Below are positions 23,461 through 36,608 of a DNA stretch of 64,000 nucleotides, piece after piece. The translations under genes and the position numbers were made by a program. The notes beneath the pieces were generated by a model. That model did not search any database. It saw only the letters and a program-made list of their open reading frames with translations, and was not told where the DNA came from. The stretch is from Trichoplusia ni (lineage: Eukaryota; Arthropoda; Insecta; Lepidoptera; Noctuidae), in the NCBI RefSeq assembly GCF_003590095.1, contig NC_039490.1:9503834-9567833 (forward strand), written 5' to 3'. Each line of letters opens with the position of its first letter. Position 1 is the stretch's first letter.

Positions 23461-23984
23461 ACTCTCCTTAGCCTAGTGATCAATGCTCCATTCTTATCAA
23501 AAGAGGACTTAGAACAATTATGATACATTTACATTTTAGTATTATTATCTCTGACTGGAGGCTTGTAAAATCTCGAAAATATATCCAGTGGAGTAGTTAA
23601 AGCCTCCTCTCAGGCTATCAGCATGGAGCACCTTGATGTTTCACATACTATCAAGCCCTTGAATTTAGTATATAACTTAGTAACTGACGAATGTGTCTGT
23701 ATCAAAGATAGTAAACATCATTTATTACATAACAGAGATTAAGTAGTTTTATTTGTAATTGTTAATTGTTATCTGTAATAGTAAGAACAGGCGAGAGATA
23801 AATATTAATATTATTCGTTCTTGTAAAATAATATTGACAGTATTTTGTGTCGAAAAGAAGAAATAGTTTGTAATTGAAATTATTTCCATTTTTTTATGAG
23901 AAAAAATGTGTATATAGCAGACAGTGCACAGAGTCTGATAGACCTTTGTTCAATAGTGGGACAGCATATGTTATAACTCAGATC

Positions 23985-24085
23985 AGATATGTAGTTGCTC
24001 CTTGTAAAACACTCGTACTTAACTGAATCCGGTTAGACTGGAAGCCGTCCCCAACATAGTTGGGAAAAGGCTAGGCCGATGCTGA
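23985..24085 (+). repeat. SINE-like element with GATGAT tail (copy 2, 5' truncated)
   Basis: Carries GTTGCTCCTTGTAAAACAC, AACTGAATCCGGTTAGACTG and CATAGTTGGGAAAAGGCTAG, the 3' half of the family seen complete at 57,994. Confidence 0.7.
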
Positions 24086-24434
24086 GTACTTTTTTTTGTT
24101 TTATTTTCTAAAATTGAACTTATCAGAAACTAGTAAAACAATACAAAATGTGCATTCCAAGCCACAATGCAAAATTACCCACCCAAAGACCAACAAAATT
24201 CCGCGAAAAAAATACAAAAATCCTACAAAAAAAAACCTCATGGTCACTTTAGCATCCGAAAATAAACTCGTGCGCACATCTGCCGTGCACGTGGCCGGAC
24301 AAAAGCATGGGGGCTATGGGAATGACGGTTAATTGGGTCTCCGCAGATTCCATAGGGTTCGCTCACAATGTGATTTCTATAGCAGTTTGTATGTCCAGGG
24401 TACTGGTCCAGGCAGTATTTTTGCGCTATACCAA

Positions 24435-24500
24435 TGGTCAGATGTGGTAATTGAATGGGCAAAAAATATGGTGGTCAAATGTCGTAATTGAATGGGCGAA
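24435..24500 (+). repeat. Two-copy tandem duplication of about 35 bp
   Basis: The phrase GGTCAGATGTGGTAATTGAA continuing to GGGC is repeated once as GGTCAAATGTCGTAATTGAA continuing to GGGC. A small local duplication. Confidence 0.7.
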
Positions 24501-24715
24501 AGAAGGGCAGAGTATGTACTTTGAAAATGACAGAATCTTTACTTCTTTGAGTATGGAATAGTTTTTTTCTTTGTGTATTTTGCAAGTTGTCATTAATATA
24601 CAGCAAAAATAAATTATAGTGTTGACTTGTAATTTGAGTGTTATGTAAAAACTCCTTGGAAGATTTTACTTTCTTTAAGTAAAAGTTTGGTTATTCACCT
24701 CGTAAACATTAATAC

Positions 24716-24802
24716 ATTTTTACGGATTCTATCGCGGTTTAATTTTAGATTTTAGTTCCCGAAATTTCGACACCTTTGCCGGTATCATGGTCACGGGCAG
24801 AC
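24716..24802 (-). repeat. Dispersed repeat family W (copy 1)
   Basis: Reverse complement reads CTGCCCGTGACCATGATACC, then GGGAACTAAAATCTAAAATT and AAACCGCGATAGAATCCG. The same text occurs forwards at 35,550-35,640. Confidence 0.65.
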
Positions 24803-25459
24803 ATTCGCGTAAACCTAAGAAACCACTAAATATTAATATAAACTAATCTACCCTATTAATAAGAAATACTTCGCTTGAGATATGTGTATGTGGTCTTAAT
24901 AAAATCTGAAAATGGTGTCCAAGTTTCAGACATAAAAAGAGTTATTCCGAAAAGATCTTTACTAGGTGAACTGATAGTTTTTATAGGTAGATGAACTAAC
25001 TGACCCCAGTAAATAGTTTTTAGTTCATTGATTCATAAAGTATGATAAAAATACGTCAGTATGTGTGTTTATCATTAGGTCAAAGAGCAATACATATCGC
25101 GGTACTTTGGGTACTAAAAACTCATTGACAATCATTAAGTTATTGAATGAAAAGTTAAATAAAGTCACTTATGTTAGGACATATATTTTGTCCTGTCTTT
25201 GACGTATTGCAAATAGTTTATGCATTTTAATAATCATAAGGAAATGAAAGGAAAACTGTTCTATATGCACCTAAGTGAAAAAAATCAAAGAATTTACGAA
25301 AAATATTTATGAGGTAATAGCTAATATTTTTTCATCCAATTTTGCCATATTTCTGAATTTGTCGGGTTATTACATAGAATGTAATTCGAAAAGTAATAAT
25401 CAAACGAGAGTGTTGATTCTAAATAGGATATATCATCTTTAATATGTCTCTTACGAAGG

Positions 25460-25590
25460 CTGTAGTCGACATTTCCTATCTGACTACCCTGAGAAGAAAA
25501 ATCGAAACAAATTCATTGATCGCTGTTTCTTTCAAGTCCAGACAATTTTGAACTGCGAGTATAAGTGTAATTGTATAAATAATAACAGTA
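25460..25590 (+). repeat. Dispersed repeat family Y (copy 2)
   Basis: Contains CTGACTACCCTGAGAAGAA, ATCGAAACAAATTC and AAGTCCAGACAATTTTGAAC, parallel to 10,690-10,820. Confidence 0.5.
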
Positions 25591-28071
25591 GTATTTAAGT
25601 TACAAGCTCAACCATTTAGCAAAATCTGCTCGCGATAATATTCGCATACACGGCGTCACGTACTCACAAGCCGACGTTTTCACGTCAACCTCACGCGTCC
25701 CTGTTTCATCCCGCTTCGCCCCGCTCACCCCCGCTCAACCCAACATACTCCGCATGCCGACTTTGAAATTAAACATTCAACTATTTGTTATAACTGGAGG
25801 GGGAAGGATTAAATTAAAAAAGTACACTAGGGTGACCCCGGTTTTCATTTTTGATGGATATTCTTGGGAAATTATGACAGAATTTTTCGCGAATCTGATT
25901 TTTTTCATTGTTTTAATTGAGATGCTTTTATTAGTAAGTTTTAGTCTTAGAATTACAAGATTTTTGCTCGCTTATGTAAAATTTTGATTATTTAATCGAT
26001 CCATAGAGTATCTCTAAATAAAAACTAGTACTGCTCATAGTTTTAAACATAATTACACCATACACTTTTGTATATAGATAAAAATATGTCGCAAAACTAA
26101 ACTGCGATACAATTCTACCTACAACTTCCTACCTAAAAATCTTGTTTTATTGAAGTTGCAATGACGTTGAGGTTTCAATAGGATGCCCCGGCCTACAGCA
26201 GTTGTAATCTATTAGTGGCTATCACGACACCCATGGGATATGAGGGGGACCCTGCGTGCGGAACTTGAACTTTTAAATAAATTGATTTTTCTGCCTACAT
26301 AAGTGTTTTCTGCTCTAGGTTTGTGGGGTCCGAGTAATTAGTTATGGTGCTCTTCGCAACATGTTTTGGACTTTGGATGGCATTATTTGTATGAAGAATT
26401 TTGCGGGTTTATATTGCTGCTGGGTACTTAAATGTGGATTAATAACAATCTGTTATTAATTTTCTATGTATTAAGCCATTTTCAAGCTAGTTTTATATTA
26501 AATTTTGCGTAACGATGAAAACCATCAACATTATACGATATTTGACTAAGTATCTTTGTAAAATATTAAGGAATTCAACACACAAAATAAAACATCAAAA
26601 CCTCAAGTCTCTATAACAAGGCACTTGTCTCATTCATGACGACAAACAAATTAATAACATCACAATCATGTAAGGGAATTTGAACCTAATGGTTAATAGA
26701 CACTGAAACATTATAGCTACGATATCGAATGACGTATAGGGAGCAATATCGAATGACAAGAGTATGAGGCGACAACAGGGCGCCATTCCTAGAAATTAGA
26801 TGGCAAATCAGCGGTATTCAGGCTTTGGCTACAAAGCAAGCAAGCAAATATTTCAAGCACTACTTTGTTAAGATGTAATTTGAGATGTGTGATAGGATTT
26901 GAGAAGATTAGAGTTCAGTCCAAACTCGTTGATAGAGCAACAATTTTGGGAATAGTTATAGAGAGAGTGATTGAAAGTAGACGCTCGAGAATCGAGATGA
27001 AAAGTTTTACAGGAATTCTGCCGATATACAAAGAAGTGATTTGGTATTTAAAGATAATCGATGGTTTAAAATTTGCTAGTTTGATTTATAAGAAGTGCCT
27101 GAAAGAGACTTATATGTAACAGAATAGATATTCTTAGACTTCGAAAACATTCTTTATCCTTATTAGTGTGATAAGAAAGGCTAACTATGAACTACTTGAC
27201 TTACCCTTGACTTCGCTAATTCATTGGACTTGTATCAAGAGTATCAGAAATAATTAAACTATCTGGTATACTAGTTCTGGTTTCAAGAGTAAACCTATGG
27301 AATTTCTCCCCGGTACTTCTCCATATGAATGACATTTTTGGAACCGCGCACCTAGTCATTACATTTGTAAATAATATTTCTAAAATGCCTCTTTAGACAC
27401 ACGTTGATTTTGGTTTCGTTAACTGTAAAATTCTACAAAGCCATAAAAGATTTTGCATCATTGACATAAGCCAATACAGATGACGTTTTTTTTCTACCAA
27501 TAATATTATTTCGACCAACAAACATCCTATCAAATTATTATACGTCAAAAATAACATGAAAAAATATATCCTTCCCAATTTCTTTTCTAAGTGTTGTCTC
27601 AAGGGAAATAAAGGAAAGCAACCCATGATTAAGTACAATACAGGAACACGTGACCAACGGAAAAATGTCCAGAAAATAACTATTATACTTTACTTCACTG
27701 ATTTGTTTTAGACAAACGTTTTTTTTTCGGTTGTTCCTAGGGAGCATTTTTGGTCAAAAAGTGGAACTAGTATACAGTATACAGTTATAGGGATTTGATG
27801 AAGAATTTAATTTAATTCTTAGAGACAGTTCTTTGCGTTATTATCTTGGCTGATTAGATTGTCTTTCTTAAGGTAAATGTAAATTCGATATTAATTAAAA
27901 TTCCTCTCAAGCGTGGCGACCAATGCTTATCCTCAGTCCTTTCTATAAATTGTAATACTTCAATCTATATACGGATCCCTCAAAGCCGTCCCTTAACTAG
28001 TTTTTTTTTTTGAAATTTCTGATAAAAATTACACGTTTTAGTTTCTTTATCATTATGTCAATCAATTATAC
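25591..28071. other. Gene-less stretch
   Basis: A C-rich run near 25,680-25,750 and a GC-richer patch near 26,160-26,280 stand out from the AT-rich background, but neither shows a frame or splice pair. The 84-residue frame at 26,865-27,119 has no recognisable family. Confidence 0.4.
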
Positions 28072-28105
28072 TTTTCATGTCAAAAATCTGATCTTGACAT
28101 GAAAA
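28072..28105. repeat. 12-bp perfect inverted repeat
   Basis: Arms TTTTCATGTCAA and TTGACATGAAAA are separated by 10 bp. The TGTCAA core links it to the other TGTCAAA palindromes in the window. Confidence 0.7.
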
Positions 28106-28620
28106 ATAGTAACTACATATAGTTTGATTTGGTATTCAATTAAATCTGGTGGGATTAGAGTTTGGCACCAACGTGCCTAGCTTGCTTTTAAATACTGTAT
28201 CTAACGCTAGTAATTATTTTTGAACATAACACTGTTCGGTTATTGCTTTTTCATATTAAGCTCGTTGTTAAGCCCTTTAAATTATAACATCAAATATTTT
28301 ATATTTTACCTCTAATTCTTAAATACAGAACTGTATTTATGCCATTTACTTTTAAGGAAAACAATTTCACAAATTACCAAAATATTAAATTTTCCGTCCG
28401 TTTGCACATCTGTTGCAACTACAAAACTATAAAATCATGAAAACATAAAACGTTTGTGATAGTTCAATTCAATTCCAAAACAATAATTAGCTCAATTAAT
28501 ACTTTTCCCAAAAAAAAATAAATCTCATGGTCACTCTAAACTTTCAGCATAGCAACTGCGCGTAAAATCGTTCTAAAAAAATTACAAACAAAATAAAAAC
28601 TATTTTCGTAACTTACTCAC

Positions 28621-28839
28621 CGTTTTGCAACTATTATTACAGGCACAAACGATACAACACTTGCGTTCGAGAAAAAAAACACAAAAATACGCCCGCCATT
28701 TTGTTGAAATTACGTCAAATAAGTCACACGCGCGGGAAGCGAGTATTACGTTGTTAATTTCAAAAAAAATGTGTCAATTTTGTATGGTTATGTATGGAGA
28801 ACGCACGTCCGTTGCGTTTGGAGATGGAGACCGTACTGA
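28621..28839 (-). other. Candidate 5' non-coding exon, minus strand
   Basis: Read on the minus strand, the segment ends TTGCAAAACG|GTGAGTAAG, an excellent splice donor with intron starting at 28,620. Upstream is an initiator-like TTTCAGTACGG (CAGT near 28,836-28,839), which I use as a tentative start site. The exon also holds an ACAAAATGGCGGGCG motif. No long coding frame from an ATG leads into the donor, so it would be untranslated leader. A plus-strand 97-residue frame here is probably a shadow. No TATA box is visible, and the 5' limit is uncertain. It could be an alternative first exon of the gene starting at 50,750. Confidence 0.4.
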
Positions 28840-31800
28840 AACGTATTTTGAATGGAGCTCAATGACTATCAGAAATAGTCGAAGGGAGGAATTGAATTTG
28901 AGCGCCGACAGCGCTTGAAGCGATAACGACATTTTTCAAAAGCGCTTGAAGACAGTTCTATATTTGAGACATCATTTATTTTGCAGCGGAATATTTCTTT
29001 TTGCTGGTTTTTTAGATTTTTTTACGTGTGAAATGGCGTGATGTTTTACTTTTTTTTTCAAGTAGAGTATGTTTCAGATTTTAGTTATTTCGCTCTAACT
29101 TTAGAGTGCTTTATCCGATTTTGTCGCAATATATAATAGTATTTTTGAAGGTTCCGTTATTTTACCGTAACTTTTTAAAGATTAATCCGATTGAGGCATA
29201 AATGTATCGTTGTAATTATTACATAACCGTGGGTATACTAATTTTGTAAAAAAATACGTCATTAATCCATTTTCGACATACATAACGTTTTTTTTATTAT
29301 CTTTTTTGCTAAAATGGTACCTTTTAAGTCCTAGGTTTTGCTTTAGGACACTGATAGGACCTAATAATAATATCTAGAACTACATTAAGCATAATAAGAA
29401 ACTTAGATCAATAGACTTATCTGGAAAAGGGACGCATATATCCAAAGTATAGGGCGCTGTCCTTCTTCCACGATAGAATTTTACTTATAGTACTGCTATA
29501 GAGAAACTATTGTCTGGACCACTTAGATAAGTAACAGTAGACAATGAAGTAACGTGTAATTAATTAATGTTTAGCATTTAGAAGTTTCAAGGATACTGTT
29601 TCTATCCCTCTCTTTTCATCGTCGAATGTTAAACAAGGACAAGAAATGGAGTTTCGATTTTGACGTTTGCTGTCAAATTGAAACAATTGTGAATAGTTTT
29701 TTCTAGTCTGGAATAAATAAAGCATAGTTAGTAGCAGTAGTTAGTTGGCTAAAATGTAGCATAGTGCTTCAAATATAATGATTTTTGAAAAACAACTAAA
29801 TATGATTGTAACCATACAGGCAGATAAAGATAAATTAATCCCGCAAAAAAGTAAAATCTCATATTGGTATTTATCTATTAAACAACTTAAAATTATGAAA
29901 AAAAACAGAAATGTTTAAAAAAAAGTCGTATTAAAATTTGAGAGCGCAAAAAAAGCGGTAACGTCGCTTATAAAGCGCTTTATTGATTAATATGTTTAAA
30001 CATCTGCCGACCAATCGCGTCATCGCTACGTTTGCACAGCGTATCTTAAAGTTTTGTAACTAATGTTCAGTTTTATGTAAAGTTTGTAGTTTACAATGTA
30101 TAGTTAATATTATAAAGAGATAAAGTTTGTGATATTGTGACGTTGTAGGGAGTACAATCTCAGGACCTACTGAACCGATTTCGATCATTCTTTCTTTCTT
30201 TAACCAATAGTAGCTACGCTTTTTGGAACTGTCGTCCTTCTTATTAACATTAATTGATGTATTTTACTACAGATCGTAATAAATTTGGGTACCGAGATAG
30301 ATTTATTATTTAAGCCCATTTGCATAAAGCCCTCAGTGTAGCGAGTCCGTTAAAACGGTTATCTTTTAAAGAAACTCGTTCAATACGCAAAAAAAATACC
30401 TCAAATAATAATATCTTCACGACGATTGAAATCCAATCTCAGTCAAATGGTCTGGACCAGTCCAGACATGTTTAAAAGCAGAATCGATCACCCCTCTGCA
30501 AATACGGATAGCAACAGCCGAGCATTGAACCCAGTACCTAAGTAACAATGCCTAGTAATAATAATCGCTGGACGCATGCAGCTGCCAATTTAAACCCCTT
30601 TTGAAATTGGTCTGTAGAGATTGTGGAAGAGAGATAGAAGAAGTGAGAGGTATATGTCGTGAAGTACGCTATCTCCCTACAACGTTTCTTAAGGCAGACT
30701 TTTCAACAACAGAATTCGGTTAATGCGATCTGATATTTCGGACCAATACACAATTTAAAAAGCTGCTAAAGGACTACCAGGTATTAAAACTGGCTTAATT
30801 CAAGTATAATTAAAAAATACTAAATACCAATTCCTAGATTTCATTGAAAAATACTAGCTCTGTTGATCAGATTTTACATTAATAATTAAATATTAGCCAT
30901 GTTGCACCGACCGCAAATAAAAAAAACGAGATAAGGGATAAATCTTAGGAGCCAATAGGCATTTTATAGTAGGCCATAGGTTTTTCTTTAAGTATACCTC
31001 TTTCATTTGTCGCCATCTTGAGGTGAAGGGAAGAAGCAATTTTATTTTTTCGTCATCCTCCTATTTTGTCCTAACTAATTTCATTGCAGATTCTAAGATG
31101 GTCAAATGATATGTGACAGATTGAGCTTAACTGCTAAAGAGTTATCATTGGTTATCATTATTGAGCCTGATTTAAAAGATTTGCAATAGGGAATAGGGCT
31201 ATCTTGTCACGTTAAATAAACTCGCATTGTTAAAACTGACTCCTGTTCCGAATTGTCCTACAAAATGTTACGAAATTGCAAATATTTCTTTGTACATAGC
31301 TCGCGTCATTAGCTTGTTAATTTTTATTAACATTCTTTGATCGCGGAAGAATTTTTGAATGTACACATTTGAGGTCGTGTCAAAGCGGTGTTTGAATTCT
31401 TTTATAAAAGATGCGTTTTCGTTGTGGAAATGTTGGTGGGATTTGGGTCATGTTTTCTCCACAGTGAATTTGTTAAATTATTCTTTGTATCTTCCAAAAG
31501 TATTCTTTCATATTTGAGTATCTTCTACTTCTTCTTTTGTTCTCAATTATTTATCATCTACCTAGAACAATAAAACATCTTTTTTTTTACCGCCTTTGTA
31601 ACCTCAGAATATTATAAGTTGTATTCATGTTGGTGTCCAATATTATATTGATTAGTTTTATGCATTTGTAATAACCATATATTTTTTTATTAAAATTAGT
31701 AAGTATTTTAAGCAGAAGAGCGTAACAAACAGTCTATTATTAAAAATATGTATGAAAAAAAAGGCTAAATAATTATTCTGATATACTTTAGAAATATTGT

Positions 31801-32433
31801 GAATTTAATTCGATATTTCCTATTAAAAAACTAGGTAAATGTAACATTTGACACATCTCCACAAGCTTCTGACTAAACTACACAAAAAGTACCCCGGAAA
31901 AAAACTTTTTACAAAAAATAGCCGCTAGCCGATAGCCGGTCAAAAAACGTCTTGAAAACGATGTTCTGGAAACATTTAAGTGTCTTCCTATGTTATGAAC
32001 TTTAAGGAGTTGAATTGAACGGATTTTTTGTGGGTTGAAAGCAATGCTGTAATAATGGGTTGAGTTTAGGGGGGTTGAAAACTTTTGCAGTGGGTTGAAA
32101 TTGACATATATTTTTGTAGTATTATCTCTATTTGTACTTGGTTTGTAATAATTATTTTTAGTATATTGACTTAAACCTTCTTATCGGTACAATACATATT
32201 CGAGGTTTTGTACGATAGCCGGTTTCTAATTTCGATAATAAGACTCAAAAAGATGACCGTTTTTTAGTTGTCACGTAAAAATGTGATTTCAACCTTTATT
32301 TATCGAATCGAATTTTATTCCAAATCTGTGTGTATTAGGTATTTACCTACTAACAGTTGTATGTGGGACTATTTGTTTGAAGTAGAATAAATATGTCTGT
32401 GTGCATTGTAACTGTGTCACATACAGTAAATAA
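28840..32433. other. Gene-less AT-rich stretch
   Basis: Near 28,905-28,955 the word AGCGCTTGAAG occurs twice. Around 29,655-29,680 a TTTTGACGTTTGCTGTCAAA inverted pair occurs. Between 32,035 and 32,105 the word GGGTTGA appears four times in 70 bp. No coding signal seen; the frame at 31,388-31,573 is low-complexity phenylalanine-rich. Confidence 0.4.
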
Positions 32434-32483
32434 CGCGACAAGCGCGAGTCCAATTCGCGACACCGAAGGTTCCGTACAAATAA
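32434..32483 (-). repeat. GGTTCCGTA-type repeat fragment
   Basis: Text GCGCGAGTCCAATTCGCG followed by CACCGAAGGTTCCGTAC is the characteristic end of the common lepidopteran repeat seen at 18,270. Confidence 0.5.
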
Positions 32484-33680
32484 TCTAGAGACTGGTAAAT
32501 TTACTAAACAAGATTTGATTTTGTTTAAGCGTTAACAGGTATACGTCATTTGTAGAATAAGCTATCGCGGTTCAATAGTTTCAGCCTGGTTTCAGACACA
32601 ATGACAAGTGGCCAAATATGACATGAGGACAGAAAGCTTAGCTTTGGTAATATGGATCTGATTTTTTATTATTTTAATATGGCACCTTAAACTAGAGCAC
32701 ATTTGTCTATATTTAGTTAGACCGAAGTTTGCGGTCACTGCACAGTAACATTAAGGTTTAAAAACATTACATTTCAACCCACAAAACAGAATTTAAAAAG
32801 CAATATTTTCATCTAGCAACACTCGCAGGAACAAAGTAAAGCAAATACAATGTCTGTTGAAAAGCTGCGTCGTAATTATTCTCTTGGGTTGTAAAAAGGG
32901 GTTGAAACTTAGTGTTGAGCGGAGCGGATTACTTTCAGCATAGATGGAACATTTCATTTTTTTGCTGTAAAAAGGACTAGTTAGGGCTTAGCTTTAGGCT
33001 TCAAAACTTACCCCTTTCATAGGGCTATCAAATGATTATTTTACTTCTTGAAGGTACGAAATCAAATTGATTTAATAATAACAGGTCCGGAATTTTAAAC
33101 ATTATTACGGAAAATAAAAAGGGACAATCGACTCAACAAGTAATAAAACCTGACAGACATACACTTATCCCCCTCATTCTTACATCATACCGATAACGCT
33201 TACTCGTTCCCGCTCCGCTTATGACTATACCCGCTCCCCTCGACCTACATATCGTTGTATGATCTTTTAACGCCACCCTTTGTCTTTTTGCAAATGTGTT
33301 CAGCTCTCTAATAAGGCTTAATGTACCCCGAGTTACGTCATAATAGTGACGTCATGAGCCTTTTAACTTCGTATCAAGAATAATTTTAGTTTTATTTGTG
33401 TTGGTTTTTTTTTGACTTGATAGATAAGTGGAAAATAGTGAAGTGTTTTTGTTTTAAAGGACATTATAATACGCTATCTAAACTGTTTTTTTAAGTATTC
33501 ACACATCGCCACGCCTCCTAAAGTCTTTAAAAAGTCTTATTAAATAATGTGCTTATAATCGAATGATGAATAATGCTGATACAGACACGGCCTCAAGCAT
33601 CTCTCTTCCATTAAGATTGGCTTTACATTTGAATGGTACTCGGTCCCCGGTTATCACAATATTGAATATGAGCTTTGCTT

Positions 33681-33712
33681 AGTTTGACACTAGATGGCGT
33701 TGTGTGAAAGTT
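33681..33712 (+). repeat. Solo end of the TIR-bearing element
   Basis: Matches the right arm of the 19,201-19,467 element, including ACTAGATGGCGTTGTGTGAA. Only about 25 bp of inner sequence precedes it. Confidence 0.65.
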
Positions 33713-33719
33713 GTAGAAT

Positions 33720-35540
33720 ACTATTATTAATTGCAAGTAATAGACTCCTCTCAAACAAAAAACGAAGATGATACAGTCACTTGAAATATCCATTTACACA
33801 CGTTACAATCTTTATCATTCACTTACTTTATTTTAATTCATTTATAAATTACTTATTTTATCCTTCCTGAAGGTCTAATTAGATTTATAATCAAATTCCC
33901 AATTAAGTTTGACACATCGAACTTCAGTTTCGCGATGTTATTCCTTGGTTATCATAGGCCAATAAAACAGATGCAATGATACCGAAAATATTGGGTACTT
34001 AGTTCGTTTTAAACTTTTTTCGGCAAAGTAAATTCTTTTTAATAATGCCCATATACTTTTTACAATATCTACGCCGTGGGTGGTGTGAATTAATGAAGGC
34101 CAAAAGAAGTATTTTCTTTTTAATAACTTAGATATTAAGGGTGTTAAAAGGTGAATAGTCTTCCTTATTTTAATAATGATTTAGGTTAATCTTTTCATGT
34201 TTTTGTAGAAGAAAGATGGCCAGTTTTGGTGCTTTTTTAAGATACAGTGACTTTAAATACAATATTAGAGTTTTTAATTTCTCACACTAAAATACCTTTT
34301 TATTAGTTATTATTATTTAGGTACAGTAGCAATTTATAAATATTTTGATAGTAAAATTAATGCTGCAAAACTGTTGGTTATCGTTTCAAACATAGACTTT
34401 GAATTCGTTTTTTTTAGTTTAAATTGTTAAAATTTATTTTTCTTAATTTAACCGGAGGCAATTTTAGCAAAATACAAAATATTTTCCATCCAAAAATCAC
34501 TTAAACACTTACAATTACGAACCACAACATTCTACCCATTATTTCAACCCACGTACACGTGTCTTGTCCATTTCATCCCCACAGCGTGAAAGCGGTGGTA
34601 ACATAAAATTTTGTGAGCGCACGCACCAATTAGAATTATCGTAAAGCTTTGTAACACTCATTTTATTGATATTGAAGGCTACCAAATGAAAATGTACCTG
34701 TAATAAGGAATTATCGATTCCTTTTGCAAATGAAAAAGAAAAAATGCCAAAAATATTGTTATTTTCTTGCAAGTCTTTTATCAAAACGTTTAGGTTAGAT
34801 TTTTAGTTACACCAAGTTTAGATGGATATATTATCCTGGAAATTCAGGAAAATACAGTAAAAACATGAGTATAAACGGTTGGTATGACTTTGGGAGTTAT
34901 TTCGGTCACAATAAATTATTTTCTTTATAACTGCTACTTCACTCCGAAGGATGAAATAGGAAGGGAAACAAATCTTGCAAATTGAATTCGGTCAAATCTT
35001 AGTTTGTAAGTGTTGTGTGACGTCATTCAATTATTTTCATTTAACGCCCACGATATAACCCATTTGATAACTACGAAATGAAATGCTCTCTAAATCCAAA
35101 ATAGCAGAAGCTCTTTAAACTACAGGCTATCCCGTTGACAAAGCCGCAGGCATAAGCTAGTTTTACATAAAAACTTTGAGCGCCTCTTGTTATCTCCTAT
35201 CACACATTCACACAAACAAATGATATGACGAAACGGTTTGAGATAAAATAAGTATTACTGATAGCACAAATAAACCAATGTTATTAATGATATGGACATG
35301 TTTTAATATGTATATGTATCTGTTAGTCTAATTTACGAGAATATCAGACTGTGACTGTCTTTCCTTCTAATAGTTAGGTGCTGAATTGACAAGTCACGTG
35401 ACCTTGTGAAAAGAGATGAATATATGTTTCAAGATTTCATTTGTGGCTAATGCTATGCAGTAATTGTCTAGGTAGTCTTGCCTCTCATAAAGAAGACAAG
35501 GGTTTAAAAAGGGATTTTAAAGTCTTTGATAGGAAAACCA
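33720..35540. other. Gene-less AT-rich stretch
   Basis: No gene seen. The 81-residue minus-strand frame at 34,539-34,784 has no recognisable motif and no splice support. Confidence 0.45.
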
Positions 35541-35549
35541 TAACAGAGT

Positions 35550-35640
35550 CTGCCCGTGACCATGATACCTGCGAAGGTTTTTTAAACGTCGGGAACTAAA
35601 ATCTAAAATTAAACCGCGAAAAAATCCGTAAAAGTAGTTT
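35550..35640 (+). repeat. Dispersed repeat family W (copy 2)
   Basis: CTGCCCGTGACCATGATACC, CGGGAACTAAAATCTAAAAT and AAACCGCGAAAAAATCCG match the reverse complement of 24,716-24,802. Confidence 0.65.
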
Positions 35641-35689
35641 CATTTACCTTAATAATTAAAGTGGCAAAGAAATACATCATCTGTGAAAA

Positions 35690-35860
35690 ATTCAACTGTG
35701 TAGCTATCACTGTTCAGGAGATAGTGAGGGACGGACGGTTAGACAGCATCAGTAATAAGGTTCAGTTGTAGCCTATTGGGTACGAAACTTAAGATAGCGG
35801 AGATTCAGTAATATGGTTCCGTATCAACGGAACTCTAAAAACAGAAATATCTGTTATAAC
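35690..35860 (-). repeat. GGTTCCGTA-type dispersed repeat
   Basis: Contains GTAGCTATCACTGTTCAGGA, AGGGACGGACGGTTAGACAG and ATGGTTCCGTATCAACGG, the reverse form of the repeat at 18,270. Confidence 0.55.
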
Positions 35861-36608
35861 ACTTCTACTCATAACATCAAAGGTACAGAGAAAGGTTTAT
35901 ATTTTCAGGTTTAAAGTGAAACCTTTACAAAAGGGTACGGAAATGCGATAACGGTAGAAACCTCGAAACAGGAAGTTACCTAATGTTTGCAGATTATAAA
36001 ATGTACAGCAATTATAAATACGTAATACGCGGGGGTTGAGTGGGGGTTTAATCTAAATTATTTTAGCTGTAATGTTAAAATTTTAAAGTGTGTTTTCACT
36101 GTATTATTTAAGTGACTTGAAATAGAGGTTTTTTGGTATATTTATAATCTTAATGCCCGAAGTAGGAGTATGTACATCATAGGTATTTAACGTCTACTAA
36201 TTGTGTTAGTTTTTTTTTTGTTTTTGCATGGCTCTAAGTTGGTTTCGAACAATGGGCATCGCTAGGTAGATCATTCAAAATCTGAATATTGCTGCTTTCA
36301 GAAACTATAATCCAATGGTTTTGAGGCTTTTCTATATTTTTGTGATGTTGCTGATTTTGCTTTTGACTTTTAAATGGTTCTGGGGCATATTTTGTCTCCT
36401 TTTTTTCTAGTTGTTCCTACATATCATTGGATTATTCGACTACGAATTTAGAAAAATAGTTAACTAAGCAATTTCAACTCCTGTTCATCGCTTTATCGTT
36501 TCATCCCTTTATAGACGCTGTCGTTATTGCAATTACCAGATCAAAAAATTGCGAAAACAGAATGTTACCATAAAATTATAAATCCAGTAAATAATTAATT
36601 GGACTTAC

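Noticed and set aside
24096..24332. 78-residue plus-strand frame rich in lysine, threonine and proline
   Set aside because: Composition follows the A-rich DNA; no splice sites, no recognisable motif, starts within a retroelement tail.
27203..27215. Minus-strand donor AAGG|GTAAGTCAAG
   Set aside because: No exon-like sequence or acceptor could be found upstream of it; GTAAGT occurs by chance at this rate in 64 kb.
28625..28918. 97-residue plus-strand frame
   Set aside because: It lies antisense to a better supported minus-strand leader exon, has no family resemblance and begins at a non-ATG-like context.
31388..31573. Possible small membrane protein related to the right-end pair
   Set aside because: Phenylalanine-rich but lacks the C-x6-C-x-D-H and FGP motifs and has no splice partners.
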